Shown: positions 1 to 7,299 of the stretch, in pieces
How the letters are laid out: each line of letters starts with the position of its first letter
How positions within the stretch are numbered: the stretch's first letter is position 1
Assembly (NCBI RefSeq): GCF_002210435.1
Contig: NZ_MZMV01000029.1
Coordinates: 22,644-86,643 of the forward strand
Length of the DNA: 64,000 nt
Direction of reading: 5' to 3'
From: Micromonospora wenchangensis
Lineage (GTDB): Bacteria; Actinomycetota; Actinomycetes; Mycobacteriales; Micromonosporaceae
Made by a program: the position numbers and the translations under genes
Notes under the pieces: model-generated
Database searches by the model: none
Seen by the model: the letters and a program-made list of their open reading frames with translations, nothing else
Told to the model about the DNA's origin: nothing

Positions 1-1043
1 CGGACCACCAGGCGACGCGCCTCGTCCGCCGGGATGCCCCGGGCCATCAGGTAGAACAGCTGCTCGTCGTCGAACCGGCCGGTCGCGCTGGCGTGACCGG
101 CACCGGCGATCTCGCCGGTCTCGATCTCCAGATTGGGTACGGAGTCCGCCCGCGCGCCGTCGGAGAGCAGCAGGTTCCGGTTGATCTCGTACGTGTCGGT
201 GCCGGTCGCCTCGGCCCGGATCAGCACGTCGCCCACCCAGACGGTGTGCGCCTCGTCGCCCTGCAACGCGCCCCGGTAGCCGACGTAGGAACGGCAGTCC
301 GGCACGTTGTGGTCGACGAGCTGGCGGTGCTCCAGGTGCTGGCCGCCGTCGGCGAAGTAGACGCCGTACAGCTCGGCCTCGCCGCCCCGGCCGGTGTACT
401 CGACAGTGGTGTACTGGCGGACCAGGTCACCGCCCAGGCTGACCTGGACGTGGGAGACCTTGGCGTCGCGCCCGAGGCGGACCTTCAGGTGCTGGGCCTG
501 CACCGCGTCGGCGGCCCAGTCGGCGACCGTGACCAGGGTCAGCTTCGCCCCGTCGGCCACCGCCACCTCGACGTTGTCGGCCAGCGTCGCCGCACCGACG
601 TGCTCCAGCACCAGCACCACCTCGGCGAACCGGCCCACGTCGACGAAGGTGTGCCCGAAGGCCAGCCCGGCGGCGTCGTCCCCGACCACCCGCAGGCTCA
701 CCGGCGCGTCGACCACGGCGTCGGCCGCGACCTCGACCAGCAGCGCCTCACCGGCGCCGCCGTAGGCCAGCGCGCTGATCCGGTCGACCGGGGTGAGCAC
801 GCTGCCCACCCGGGGGTCGTCCCGGCCGATCCGCCCGACGGTGACGCCGGCCGGCAGGTCGGCGTACTCGTGGCGGACCGTGCCGGTGGCGGCCTGCGCC
901 CCGTCGGTCAGCCCGCGGAGCCGCTTGAGCGGGGTGAAGCGCCACTCCTCCTCCAGGCCGGTCAGGGCCGGGAAGTCGGCGACGTCGTACGAGCGGAGCG
1001 CCTGCGACTTGGTGCTGGGCGGCGCGGAAGCCTGGATAGTCAT
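1..1043 (-). CDS. sufD: SufD, Fe-S cluster assembly scaffold subunit (C-terminus off the window)
   Basis: Partner of SufB in the cytosolic SufBCD complex that builds iron-sulfur clusters. The reading frame starts at the ATG at 1043, 55 bases after sufB, and is still open at the left edge, so 347 codons are visible and the stop is missing. The N-terminus (MTIQASAPPS, then a GLEEEWRFTPLKRL stretch) is typical of actinobacterial SufD. The middle is the repetitive beta-helix seen in SufB and SufD, and near the edge is a DDEQLFYLMARG segment that closely parallels DDQLFYLMSRG in SufB, reflecting their common ancestry. It is the third gene of sufR-sufB-sufD; sufC would be expected just beyond the window. 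Confidence 0.95.
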   Translation of the reverse strand, partial: MTIQASAPPSTKSQALRSYDVADFPALTGLEEEWRFTPLKRLRGLTDGAQAATGTVRHEYADLPAGVTVGRIGRDDPRVGSVLTPVDRISALAYGGAGEALLVEVAADAVVDAPVSLRVVGDDAAGLAFGHTFVDVGRFAEVVLVLEHVGAATLADNVEVAVADGAKLTLVTVADWAADAVQAQHLKVRLGRDAKVSHVQVSLGGDLVRQYTTVEYTGRGGEAELYGVYFADGGQHLEHRQLVDHNVPDCRSYVGYRGALQGDEAHTVWVGDVLIRAEATGTDTYEINRNLLLSDGARADSVPNLEIETGEIAGAGHASATGRFDDEQLFYLMARGIPADEARRLVV

Positions 1044-1098
1044 CTCTTCCTTGGTCTGTCTGTCCGGGACGACGGTGTCGTGGGGCGGCGGGACGGCG

Positions 1099-2529
1099 TC
1101 AGCCGACCGCGCCCTCCATCTGGAGTTCGATCAGGCGGTTGAGCTCCAGGGCGTACTCCATCGGGAGTTCCTTGGCGATCGGCTCGATGAAGCCGCGCAC
1201 GATCATCGCCATCGCCTCGTCCTCGCTCAGCCCTCGGCTCATCAGGTAGAAGAGCTGGTCGTCGCTGATCTTGGAGACGGTCGCCTCGTGCCCCATCGAC
1301 ACGTCGTCCTCGCGGATGTCGACGTACGGGTAGGTGTCCGAGCGGGAGACGGTGTCGACCAGCAGCGCGTCGCACTTGACCGTGCTGCGGCTGTGGTGCG
1401 AGCCCTCCAGCACCTGCACCAGCCCCCGGTACGAGGTACGGCCGCCGCCCCGGGCGATCGACTTCGACACGATGGTGCTGCTGGTGTGCGGCGCGGCGTG
1501 CACCATCTTGGCCCCGGCGTCCTGGTGCTGGCCCTCACCGGCCATCGCCACCGAGAGCACCTCGCCCTTGGCGTGCTCGCCGGTCATGTAGACCGCCGGG
1601 TACTTCATGGTCACCTTGGAGCCGATGTTGCCGTCGACCCACTCCATGGTGGCGCCCTCGTGGCAGACGGCCCGCTTGGTGACCAGGTTGTAGACGTTGT
1701 TCGACCAGTTCTGGATGGTCGTGTAGCGGCAGCGCGCGTTCTTCTTGACGATGATCTCGACGACCGCGCTGTGCAGCGAGTCCGAGGAGTAGAGCGGCGC
1801 GGTGCAGCCCTCGACGTAGTGCACGTACGCGCCCTCGTCGACGATGATCAGCGTCCGCTCGAACTGGCCCATGTTCTCGGTGTTGATCCGGAAGTACGCC
1901 TGCAGCGGGATCTCCACGTGCACGCCCTTCGGCACGTAGATGAACGAGCCACCGGACCACACGGAGGTGTTCAGCGCGGCGAACTTGTTGTCGCCCACCG
2001 GGATCACCGTGCCGAAGTACTCCTTGAAGATGTCCTCGTGCTCCTTGAGGGCGGTGTCGGTGTCCAGGAAGACGACACCCTGCTCCTCCAGGTCCTCGCG
2101 GATCTTGTGGTAGACCACCTCGGACTCGTACTGGGCCGCGACCCCGGCGACCAGCCGCTGTTTCTCGGCCTCCGGGATGCCCAGCCGGTCGTAGGTGTTC
2201 TTGATGTCCTCCGGCAGGTCCTCCCAGCTGGTGGCCTGCTTCTCGGTGGAGCGCACGAAGTACTTGATGTTGTCGAAGTCGATCCCGGTGAGGTCGGCGC
2301 CCCAGGACGGCATCGGCTTGCGGCCGAACAGCCGCAGACCCTTGAGCCGCAGGTCGAGCATCCAGGCCGGCTCGTTCTTCTTCGCCGAGATGTCCCGCAC
2401 CACCGCCTCGTTGAGACCGCGCTGGGCGGCCGCCCCGGCGACGTCGGGGTCGGCCCAGCCGTACTCGTAGCGACCGAGGGCGGCGAGCTGCTCTTCCTGG
2501 GTCAGGGGCTGGACGATCTGCTCGGTCAT
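1099..2529 (-). CDS. sufB: SufB, Fe-S cluster assembly scaffold
   Basis: Core scaffold of the SufBCD complex, which assembles clusters from sulfur delivered by SufS/SufU. The 476-residue length is normal for the family. Recognisable blocks are FVRSTEKQATSWEDLP, the VPKGVHVEIPLQAYFRIN segment, the NWSNNVYNLVTKRA block and STVKCDALL, which carries the conserved cysteine equivalent to Cys405 of the E. coli protein. No intein is present, unlike in many mycobacterial SufB proteins. The ATG at 2529 overlaps the TGA of the regulator gene in an ATGA junction, so the two are probably translationally coupled. Confidence 0.98.
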   Translation of the reverse strand: MTEQIVQPLTQEEQLAALGRYEYGWADPDVAGAAAQRGLNEAVVRDISAKKNEPAWMLDLRLKGLRLFGRKPMPSWGADLTGIDFDNIKYFVRSTEKQATSWEDLPEDIKNTYDRLGIPEAEKQRLVAGVAAQYESEVVYHKIREDLEEQGVVFLDTDTALKEHEDIFKEYFGTVIPVGDNKFAALNTSVWSGGSFIYVPKGVHVEIPLQAYFRINTENMGQFERTLIIVDEGAYVHYVEGCTAPLYSSDSLHSAVVEIIVKKNARCRYTTIQNWSNNVYNLVTKRAVCHEGATMEWVDGNIGSKVTMKYPAVYMTGEHAKGEVLSVAMAGEGQHQDAGAKMVHAAPHTSSTIVSKSIARGGGRTSYRGLVQVLEGSHHSRSTVKCDALLVDTVSRSDTYPYVDIREDDVSMGHEATVSKISDDQLFYLMSRGLSEDEAMAMIVRGFIEPIAKELPMEYALELNRLIELQMEGAVG

Positions 2530-3347
2530 CTATCTGTCCTCACAGTGGTGACGGTGTTACCGGACTGGGCGCGCGGCTGGGTCGGGATGTGCGTGGTGCA
2601 CACCCCGTCCCCGTGCGCGATGGTGGCCAGACGCTGCACGTGGGTGCCGACCAGACGGGAGATGACCGCCGTCTCGGCCTCGCACAGCTGGGGGAACTCG
2701 GCGGCCACGTGCGCCACCGGGCAGTGGTGCTGGCAGAGCTGCCCGCCCGAGGCGATCGTGGACGCGTTGGCAGCGTAGCCCTCGGCGGTGAGCGCACCGG
2801 CGAGTGCCTCGGACCGGGCCAGCGGATCGTCGCCGGCGTCCTCCATGGCGGCCCGGCAGCGGGCCTCCAGCGCGGCGACCTGGTCGGCGGCGAACGCCTC
2901 GACCGCGTCCGGGCCGCCGTTGCGGGCGATCCAGCGCAGCGCGGCGGTGGCCATGTTGTCGTAGTGGTGGGTGCCGCAGCGCCCCCGGGCCGCGTCGGTG
3001 AGCAGGAAGACCTTCGCCGGTCGGCCCCGCCCCCGGCTGCCCCGCACGGTCTGCTCCCGGGCGACCACGTCGCCGTCGGCGAGCATCGCGTCGAGGTGCC
3101 GGCGGATCGCGGCCGGGCTGAGACCGAGCGCCGAGCCGAGCTGGCCGGCGGTGGCCGCCCCCTGCTCCAGCAGGAGCCGGGTCACCCGGTCACGGGTGGA
3201 CAGGTCGGCGGCGGCCGGCGTGGGGGCCGGCGCGCTGCGGTGCGGTGCGTCGGGCCCGCGCCGCACGGCACGACGGGACCGCGCGCCGACGCCGACGGCC
3301 GGGGCGGCCGCCGGCGGGTGCCCGGAGAGCGCCGCCGCGTTTTTCAC
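2526..3347 (-). CDS. sufR: SufR-type Fe-S sensing transcriptional repressor
   Basis: Regulator of the suf operon. An N-terminal low-complexity tail is followed by a winged helix-turn-helix at about residues 52-115. The C-terminal half carries the cluster ligand pattern expected for SufR: Cys205 and Cys209 (CQHHC), Cys222 twelve residues later, and another cysteine at 250. In the family the holo form represses suf and loses its cluster under iron starvation or oxidative stress. The GTG at 3347 is chosen because it sits 7 bases after a good -10 element and has no Shine-Dalgarno; the frame stays open far upstream, but that extension is an artefact of high GC. The product is 273 residues, and its stop overlaps sufB by four bases. 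Confidence 0.93.
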   Translation of the reverse strand: MKNAAALSGHPPAAAPAVGVGARSRRAVRRGPDAPHRSAPAPTPAAADLSTRDRVTRLLLEQGAATAGQLGSALGLSPAAIRRHLDAMLADGDVVAREQTVRGSRGRGRPAKVFLLTDAARGRCGTHHYDNMATAALRWIARNGGPDAVEAFAADQVAALEARCRAAMEDAGDDPLARSEALAGALTAEGYAANASTIASGGQLCQHHCPVAHVAAEFPQLCEAETAVISRLVGTHVQRLATIAHGDGVCTTHIPTQPRAQSGNTVTTVRTDR

Positions 3348-3354
3348 AACGCCA

Positions 3355-3383
3355 ACGTTACGTAATTCGCCGGGGGCCCGCAA
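3355..3383 (-). promoter_or_regulatory. Predicted promoter of sufR (leaderless mRNA)
   Basis: On the minus strand a -35-like TTGCGG (3383-3378) and a -10 TAACGT (3360-3355) are separated by 17 bases. Seven bases follow the -10, placing the transcription start on the GTG of sufR, with no ribosome binding site in between. An 8-base palindrome TTACGTAA (3358-3365) overlaps the -10 and is a reasonable place for SufR to bind. This is inferred from sequence only. Confidence 0.5.
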
Positions 3384-3462
3384 ACCCGACCCCGGTGATC
3401 CGGCCCACCGGGCCGGCGGAGTCACCCGATCGGGATCAACTACGGTGCGTAGGATTCGCTCC

Positions 3463-4407
3463 GTGAAGCGATCCGTCCGGTTCCCGGTCTCGACCACCCT
3501 GCTGCGCCGCCTCGCGTACGCCTCGATCGTCGCCAACGTGGCCATCGTGGTGACCGGCGGGGCCGTCCGGCTCACCGCGTCGGGGCTCGGCTGCCCGACC
3601 TGGCCCCGGTGCACCGACGCGTCGTACACCACCACCGCCGAGATGGGCGTGCACGGGGTGATCGAGTTCGGCAACCGGCTGCTCACCTTCGCCGTCGGGG
3701 CGATCGCGCTGGCCACCCTGCTGGCCGTGCTGGCCCACCGGCCCCGCCGCCCCGGGCTGACCGGGCTGGCCGTGGCGGTGTTCCTCGGCATCCCCGCGCA
3801 GGCCGTGATCGGCGGGATCACCGTGCTGACCAACCTCAACCCGTGGGTGGTCGGGCTGCACTTCCTCGCCTCGATGGCGGTCATCGCCGCCGCGTACGCC
3901 CTCTGGCGGCGGATCGTCGACCCGGACGGGCCGGCGGTGCCGGTGGTTCCCGGGCCGCTGCGTACCCTCGCCCGGCTCACCACCGTCGTCAGCGTCGCCG
4001 TGCTGGTGGTCGGGACCTGGGTGACCGGCAGCGGCCCGCACGCCGGCGACCACGGCGCCGCCCGCAACGGGCTGGACCCGCAGACGATCTCCCAGGTGCA
4101 CGCCGACGGGGTGTTCCTGCTGATCGGCCTCTCCGTCGCGCTGGTCCTGGCGTTTCGGGCGGTCGGCGCGACCGGCCCGGCCCGCGCCGCGCTCGTGCTG
4201 GTGGCGGTGGAGCTGGGGCAGGGCCTGATCGGTTTCGTGCAGTACTTCACCCACCTGCCGGGCGTGCTGGTCGCCGCGCACATGCTCGGTTCCTGCCTGG
4301 TGCTGCTGGCCACCCTGGCGGTGCTCTGGTCGACCCGGCAGCGCCGGCCGGTCGCCGGCGACCCGGCGTCGCCGCCGGCCGAGCAGCGGGTGCCGGCCAC
4401 CGTCTGA
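3463..4407 (+). CDS. ctaA: CtaA/Cox15-family haem A synthase
   Basis: Integral membrane enzyme that oxidises the C8 methyl of haem O to give haem A for aa3-type cytochrome oxidase. It has 314 residues with about eight hydrophobic segments. Family signatures include GGAVRLTASGLGCPTWPRC near the N-terminus, the HGVIEFGNRLL block (EXXXHG-type haem-binding region), LHFLASM, and a second-half QVHADGVF and AHMLGS with further ligand histidines. The GTG at 3463 is preceded by AGGA at a suitable distance; a GTG at 3445 is a possible longer start. It is divergent from sufR. The next haem gene, ctaB, lies about 1.7 kb away on the other strand. Confidence 0.93.
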   Translation: MKRSVRFPVSTTLLRRLAYASIVANVAIVVTGGAVRLTASGLGCPTWPRCTDASYTTTAEMGVHGVIEFGNRLLTFAVGAIALATLLAVLAHRPRRPGLTGLAVAVFLGIPAQAVIGGITVLTNLNPWVVGLHFLASMAVIAAAYALWRRIVDPDGPAVPVVPGPLRTLARLTTVVSVAVLVVGTWVTGSGPHAGDHGAARNGLDPQTISQVHADGVFLLIGLSVALVLAFRAVGATGPARAALVLVAVELGQGLIGFVQYFTHLPGVLVAAHMLGSCLVLLATLAVLWSTRQRRPVAGDPASPPAEQRVPATV

Positions 4408-4460
4408 GCGTCACCGGGCCGACCGGGATCGGTCACGCACCGGCCCCCGGGGCGGCGCGA

Positions 4461-4483
4461 CCGGCCGGGCGGGGCCCGGCCGG
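4461..4483. terminator. Hairpin between convergent ctaA and ATP-grasp gene
   Basis: Ten-base-pair perfect GC stem (4461-4470 with 4474-4483) with a 3-base loop, ending one base before the stop of the minus-strand gene. There is no U tract on either side. Its position between convergent genes suggests a bidirectional terminator. Confidence 0.5.
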
Positions 4484-4484
4484 G

Positions 4485-5444
4485 TCAGCGGCGGGCGAGG
4501 TGGACCAGCACCGCGTCGGCGAGCCGCCCGGCGGCACCGTCGGCGTGGCCGAGGAACAGCGACGGCTCGGTCAGCTCCAGCTCGATCAGCACGGGTGCGC
4601 CGTCCGCGCCGGGGATCAGGTCCACCCGGGCGTAGAGCAGCCGCCCCGGGCCACCGGGGACCTCGGCCAGCACCCGCCCGGCGACGGCCAACTGCTCACC
4701 GGTGGGGGTGCGCGCGTCGATCCGCTCCGGCCGGTACAGCCCCTCGACGCCCAGGTCCGGGCCGTCGAGCATGGCGCCCTTGCGGATGGCGTGGCTGAAC
4801 GTCAGGCCGTCCGGGCCGGCCACGAAGAGCAGGGCGGTCTCCCCGGCGGTGTCCACCGCGTCCAGGTACGGCTGGACCATCGCGGTCCGGCCGGCGGCAG
4901 TCAGCCGGCGTACGTGGGCCACGGCCAGGTCCCGGTGGGCCGGGTCGGCGGGGTCGTACCGGCCGGTGTCGAGGCTGCCGGCGCTGACCGTCGGTTTCAC
5001 CACGTACCGGCCGGGGGTCGACGGCGGAGCCCAGTCGTCGCCCGGCGCGACCCAGGAGGTCGGCACGGTGGGCACCCCGGCGGCGGCGAGTTCGCCGAGG
5101 TAGCGCTTGTCGGTGTTCCACCGCACCACGTCGGCGGGGTTGACCAGGGTGGGCACCGTGCCGGCCCAGGCGACGAACTCGTCGCGGCGCGGGGCGTAGT
5201 CCCAGGGCGAGCGGAGCACCACCAGGTCGTAGCCGGCCCAGTCGACCCGGGGGTCGTCCCAGACGGCCGCCTCGACGGTGACGCCCCGGGCCGCCAGCGG
5301 GGCGAGCACGAGCCGGTCGTCGGGGTAGAGGTCGGCGAAACGCGAGCAGGTGACGAGAGCGACCCGGGGTTTCCCCCGGGTCGACTGGTGGTGGGTCGGG
5401 TGGTCGGTCAACGGGACATGGTGCGCCGGGCCATCGACCGCCAC
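4485..5444 (-). CDS. ATP-grasp ligase of the RimK/DcsG-like group
   Basis: A 319-residue protein with an ATP-grasp fold. Visible parts are RVALVTCSRF at the start of the domain, VVLRSPWDYAPRRDEFVAW, TDKRYLGELAAAGVPTVPT at the entry to the ATP-binding half, YVVKPTVSAGSLDTGRY (nucleotide-binding lysine), and LLYARVDLIPG..LIELELTEPSLFL (metal-binding acidic residues). The closest characterised type I recognise is DcsG (O-ureido-serine cyclo-ligase), but many actinobacteria carry such a gene outside any cycloserine cluster, so the substrate is unknown. The GTG at 5444 overlaps the upstream gene by 37 bases; a TTG at 5411, giving a TTGA overlap, is an alternative start. Confidence 0.85.
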   Translation of the reverse strand: MAVDGPAHHVPLTDHPTHHQSTRGKPRVALVTCSRFADLYPDDRLVLAPLAARGVTVEAAVWDDPRVDWAGYDLVVLRSPWDYAPRRDEFVAWAGTVPTLVNPADVVRWNTDKRYLGELAAAGVPTVPTSWVAPGDDWAPPSTPGRYVVKPTVSAGSLDTGRYDPADPAHRDLAVAHVRRLTAAGRTAMVQPYLDAVDTAGETALLFVAGPDGLTFSHAIRKGAMLDGPDLGVEGLYRPERIDARTPTGEQLAVAGRVLAEVPGGPGRLLYARVDLIPGADGAPVLIELELTEPSLFLGHADGAAGRLADAVLVHLARR

Positions 5445-5740
5445 AGGTCGTTGCTCGGCCGCATCTGGTCCATCAGCTCACGCTCCCAGGCGTTCTCGAC
5501 GGCGACTCCCGCCTGGGCGCACGCCTCCCGGGCGGTCACGGTGTCCTCGGCGAACTGGTCGCCCCACGCGCCGTCGGTGCCCACCAGGACGATCCGGGCA
5601 CCACGCTTGCCGACGTACTCGATGACCGCCTTCGCGCCGCCGTGGGCGGCGGCGAAGGACCGGATGCCCGTGACCAGCCCGGTGGGGGCCGCTCCGGCGG
5701 TCTGCTCGGCCGTCAGCGTCGTATCGGAACCTTCTGCCAT
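5408..5740 (-). CDS. Small conserved hypothetical protein upstream of the ATP-grasp gene
   Basis: A 110-residue soluble protein starting MAEGSDTTLTAEQ at the ATG at 5740. I do not recognise a named family. The sequence GAKAVIEYVGKRGARIVLVGTDGAWGDQFAE looks like an alternating beta-alpha pattern, and a conserved-looking tail follows (ENAWERELMDQM). Its 3' end overlaps the annotated start of the ATP-grasp gene, so the two are probably one operon and may act together. No signal peptide or membrane segment is seen. Confidence 0.75.
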   Translation of the reverse strand: MAEGSDTTLTAEQTAGAAPTGLVTGIRSFAAAHGGAKAVIEYVGKRGARIVLVGTDGAWGDQFAEDTVTAREACAQAGVAVENAWERELMDQMRPSNDLWRSMARRTMSR

Positions 5741-6075
5741 GACGCGAAGCCTAAGCAGACTTCCACCCCTACGCGCGAGAATCATGAACTATTTGTGATA
5801 CCAATTACCCGAGGGTTTATCGGAAAGCGCGGGCGGATTGTCCGACCATGTCGGATAAGTGCGGGCATAACATCCCGGCGATATCGCCCCGATGTGTCCA
5901 GCTTGTGGCACCTCGCCGTGCCCGCAGAAAATCCCACCATCCGGGCAGGATTCCCGACCCGGTCCGGCGTGTCGGATCGTCCCCACAGCCCGCGACGCTC
6001 CCCCACGCGACGACCGCACCCGGCCGGGCGGACCACCCCGCCGGTCGACACGGCAGGCCGGGACGGGGCGCGGTT
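5741..6075. other. Intergenic region upstream of 5408-5740 and downstream of ctaB
   Basis: About 335 bases with no convincing gene. The first 140 bases are unusually AT-rich for this genome and probably hold the promoter of the minus-strand gene starting at 5740. A perfect 6+6 inverted repeat with a CAT spacer (TCCGAC-CAT-GTCGGA) lies at 5841-5855 and could be an operator. The remainder, up to the ctaB stop, is ordinary GC-rich sequence. Confidence 0.5.
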
Positions 6076-7035
6076 TCAGAGCAGGGCGTCGAGGGCCACC
6101 GCGACGAACACGATGGTCAGGTAGGTCGTCGACCAGTGGAACAGCCGCATCGGCTTGACCGGCTCGCCCCGGGTCACCCGCCGGCAGAGCCTGTGCGCCT
6201 CGACCAGGAAGACGGCGCCCACCACGGCGGTCGGCACCCCGTAGACCGCGCTCATGCCCAGCGGCCACAGCGCCAGCGAGGTCGCCACCGTCAGCCAGGC
6301 GAAGATCAGGATCTCGGCGTTGACCCGCCGGGGCGAGGCCACCACCGGCAACATCGGGATGCCGGCGCGGGCATAGTCGTCCTTGTATTTCATCGCCAGC
6401 GGGTAGAAGTGCGGCATCTGCCAGAAGAAGACCACCGCGAACAGCACCCAGGCCGCCGGGGCCAGCGACCCGGTCACCGCCGCCCAGCCGATCAGCACCG
6501 GTGCCGCCCCGCAGGCCCCGCCCCAGAAGGTGTTCGCCGTCGTGGTGCGCTTGAGCCAGAGCGTGTAGACCAGGTCGTAGTAGACGATCGCGGCCAGCGT
6601 CAGCGCGGTGGCCAGCAGGTTGGTGAACGTCGCCATCAGCGCGAGCGACACCGCCGCCAGCACCAGACCGAAGACCAGGGCGCTGCGGGGCGACACGGTG
6701 TGCGCCGGCAGCGGACGCCGCTTGGTGCGCCGCATCAACTGGTCGATGTCCCGGTCGATGTAGCAGTTGAGCACGCTCGCCGCGCCCGCGGCCAGGGATC
6801 CGCCGACCAGCACCACGGCCATCAGCCACAGCGACGGCAGGCCGCCCTCGGCGAGCATCATCGCCGGCACCGTGGTCACCAGCAGCAACTCCACGATGCG
6901 CGGCTTGGTGAGCGTCACGTACGCCGACACCACCGCCCGGACGTCCCGCCGACGGGCCGTCGGCCGCCCGCCCACCGTGCGCACCGGCGGCTGCCCGGCA
7001 GAGTTGCTGACGGGGCGCTCGGTGATCATGCTCAC
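6076..7035 (-). CDS. ctaB: Protohaem IX farnesyltransferase (haem O synthase)
   Basis: Membrane UbiA-family prenyltransferase that adds farnesyl to haem B, the step before CtaA. The hallmark block NCYIDRDIDQLMRRTKRRPLP contains the NXXXDXXXD diphosphate-binding motif, and a second loop YTLWLKRTTTANTFWGG with FFWQMPHFYPLAMKYKDDY carries further family residues. About nine hydrophobic helices are visible. The GTG at 7035 is favoured by GGAAGG nine bases upstream; ATG at 7029 is possible. With this start the protein has 319 residues. It is divergent from tkt, the classic actinobacterial arrangement. Confidence 0.95.
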   Translation of the reverse strand: MSMITERPVSNSAGQPPVRTVGGRPTARRRDVRAVVSAYVTLTKPRIVELLLVTTVPAMMLAEGGLPSLWLMAVVLVGGSLAAGAASVLNCYIDRDIDQLMRRTKRRPLPAHTVSPRSALVFGLVLAAVSLALMATFTNLLATALTLAAIVYYDLVYTLWLKRTTTANTFWGGACGAAPVLIGWAAVTGSLAPAAWVLFAVVFFWQMPHFYPLAMKYKDDYARAGIPMLPVVASPRRVNAEILIFAWLTVATSLALWPLGMSAVYGVPTAVVGAVFLVEAHRLCRRVTRGEPVKPMRLFHWSTTYLTIVFVAVALDALL

Positions 7036-7299
7036 GGATTGCCACCTTCCGGCGTCGGCAGGGGAAGTCGGTTCGGCGGGACCCCGTCGGGGCCCACACA
7101 CCGCACCACACACTACGCGTCGTCGTTTTCGCTGCCCGGGCGACCCGACAACGGTGCGGGCCGTCACACCTGACGGGTGACCGAACGATCCGGCCGGCCC
7201 GTACGTAACTGCCTGCTGAGATCCCCGGGCGGACGTTTAGACCCGCTCGATAGGGTCACCAGTGAGGGTTCCGCCCATCTGCCGAGGAGCACAACCATA

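Noticed and set aside
3348..4436. N-terminal extension of the SufR frame to 4436
   Set aside because: The extra 363 codons are antisense to the haem A synthase gene and are low complexity; the promoter at 3355-3383 places the start at 3347.
4485..5444. Calling the ATP-grasp protein a cycloserine biosynthesis enzyme
   Set aside because: None of the other dcs genes is nearby, and DcsG-like ligases occur widely outside such clusters.
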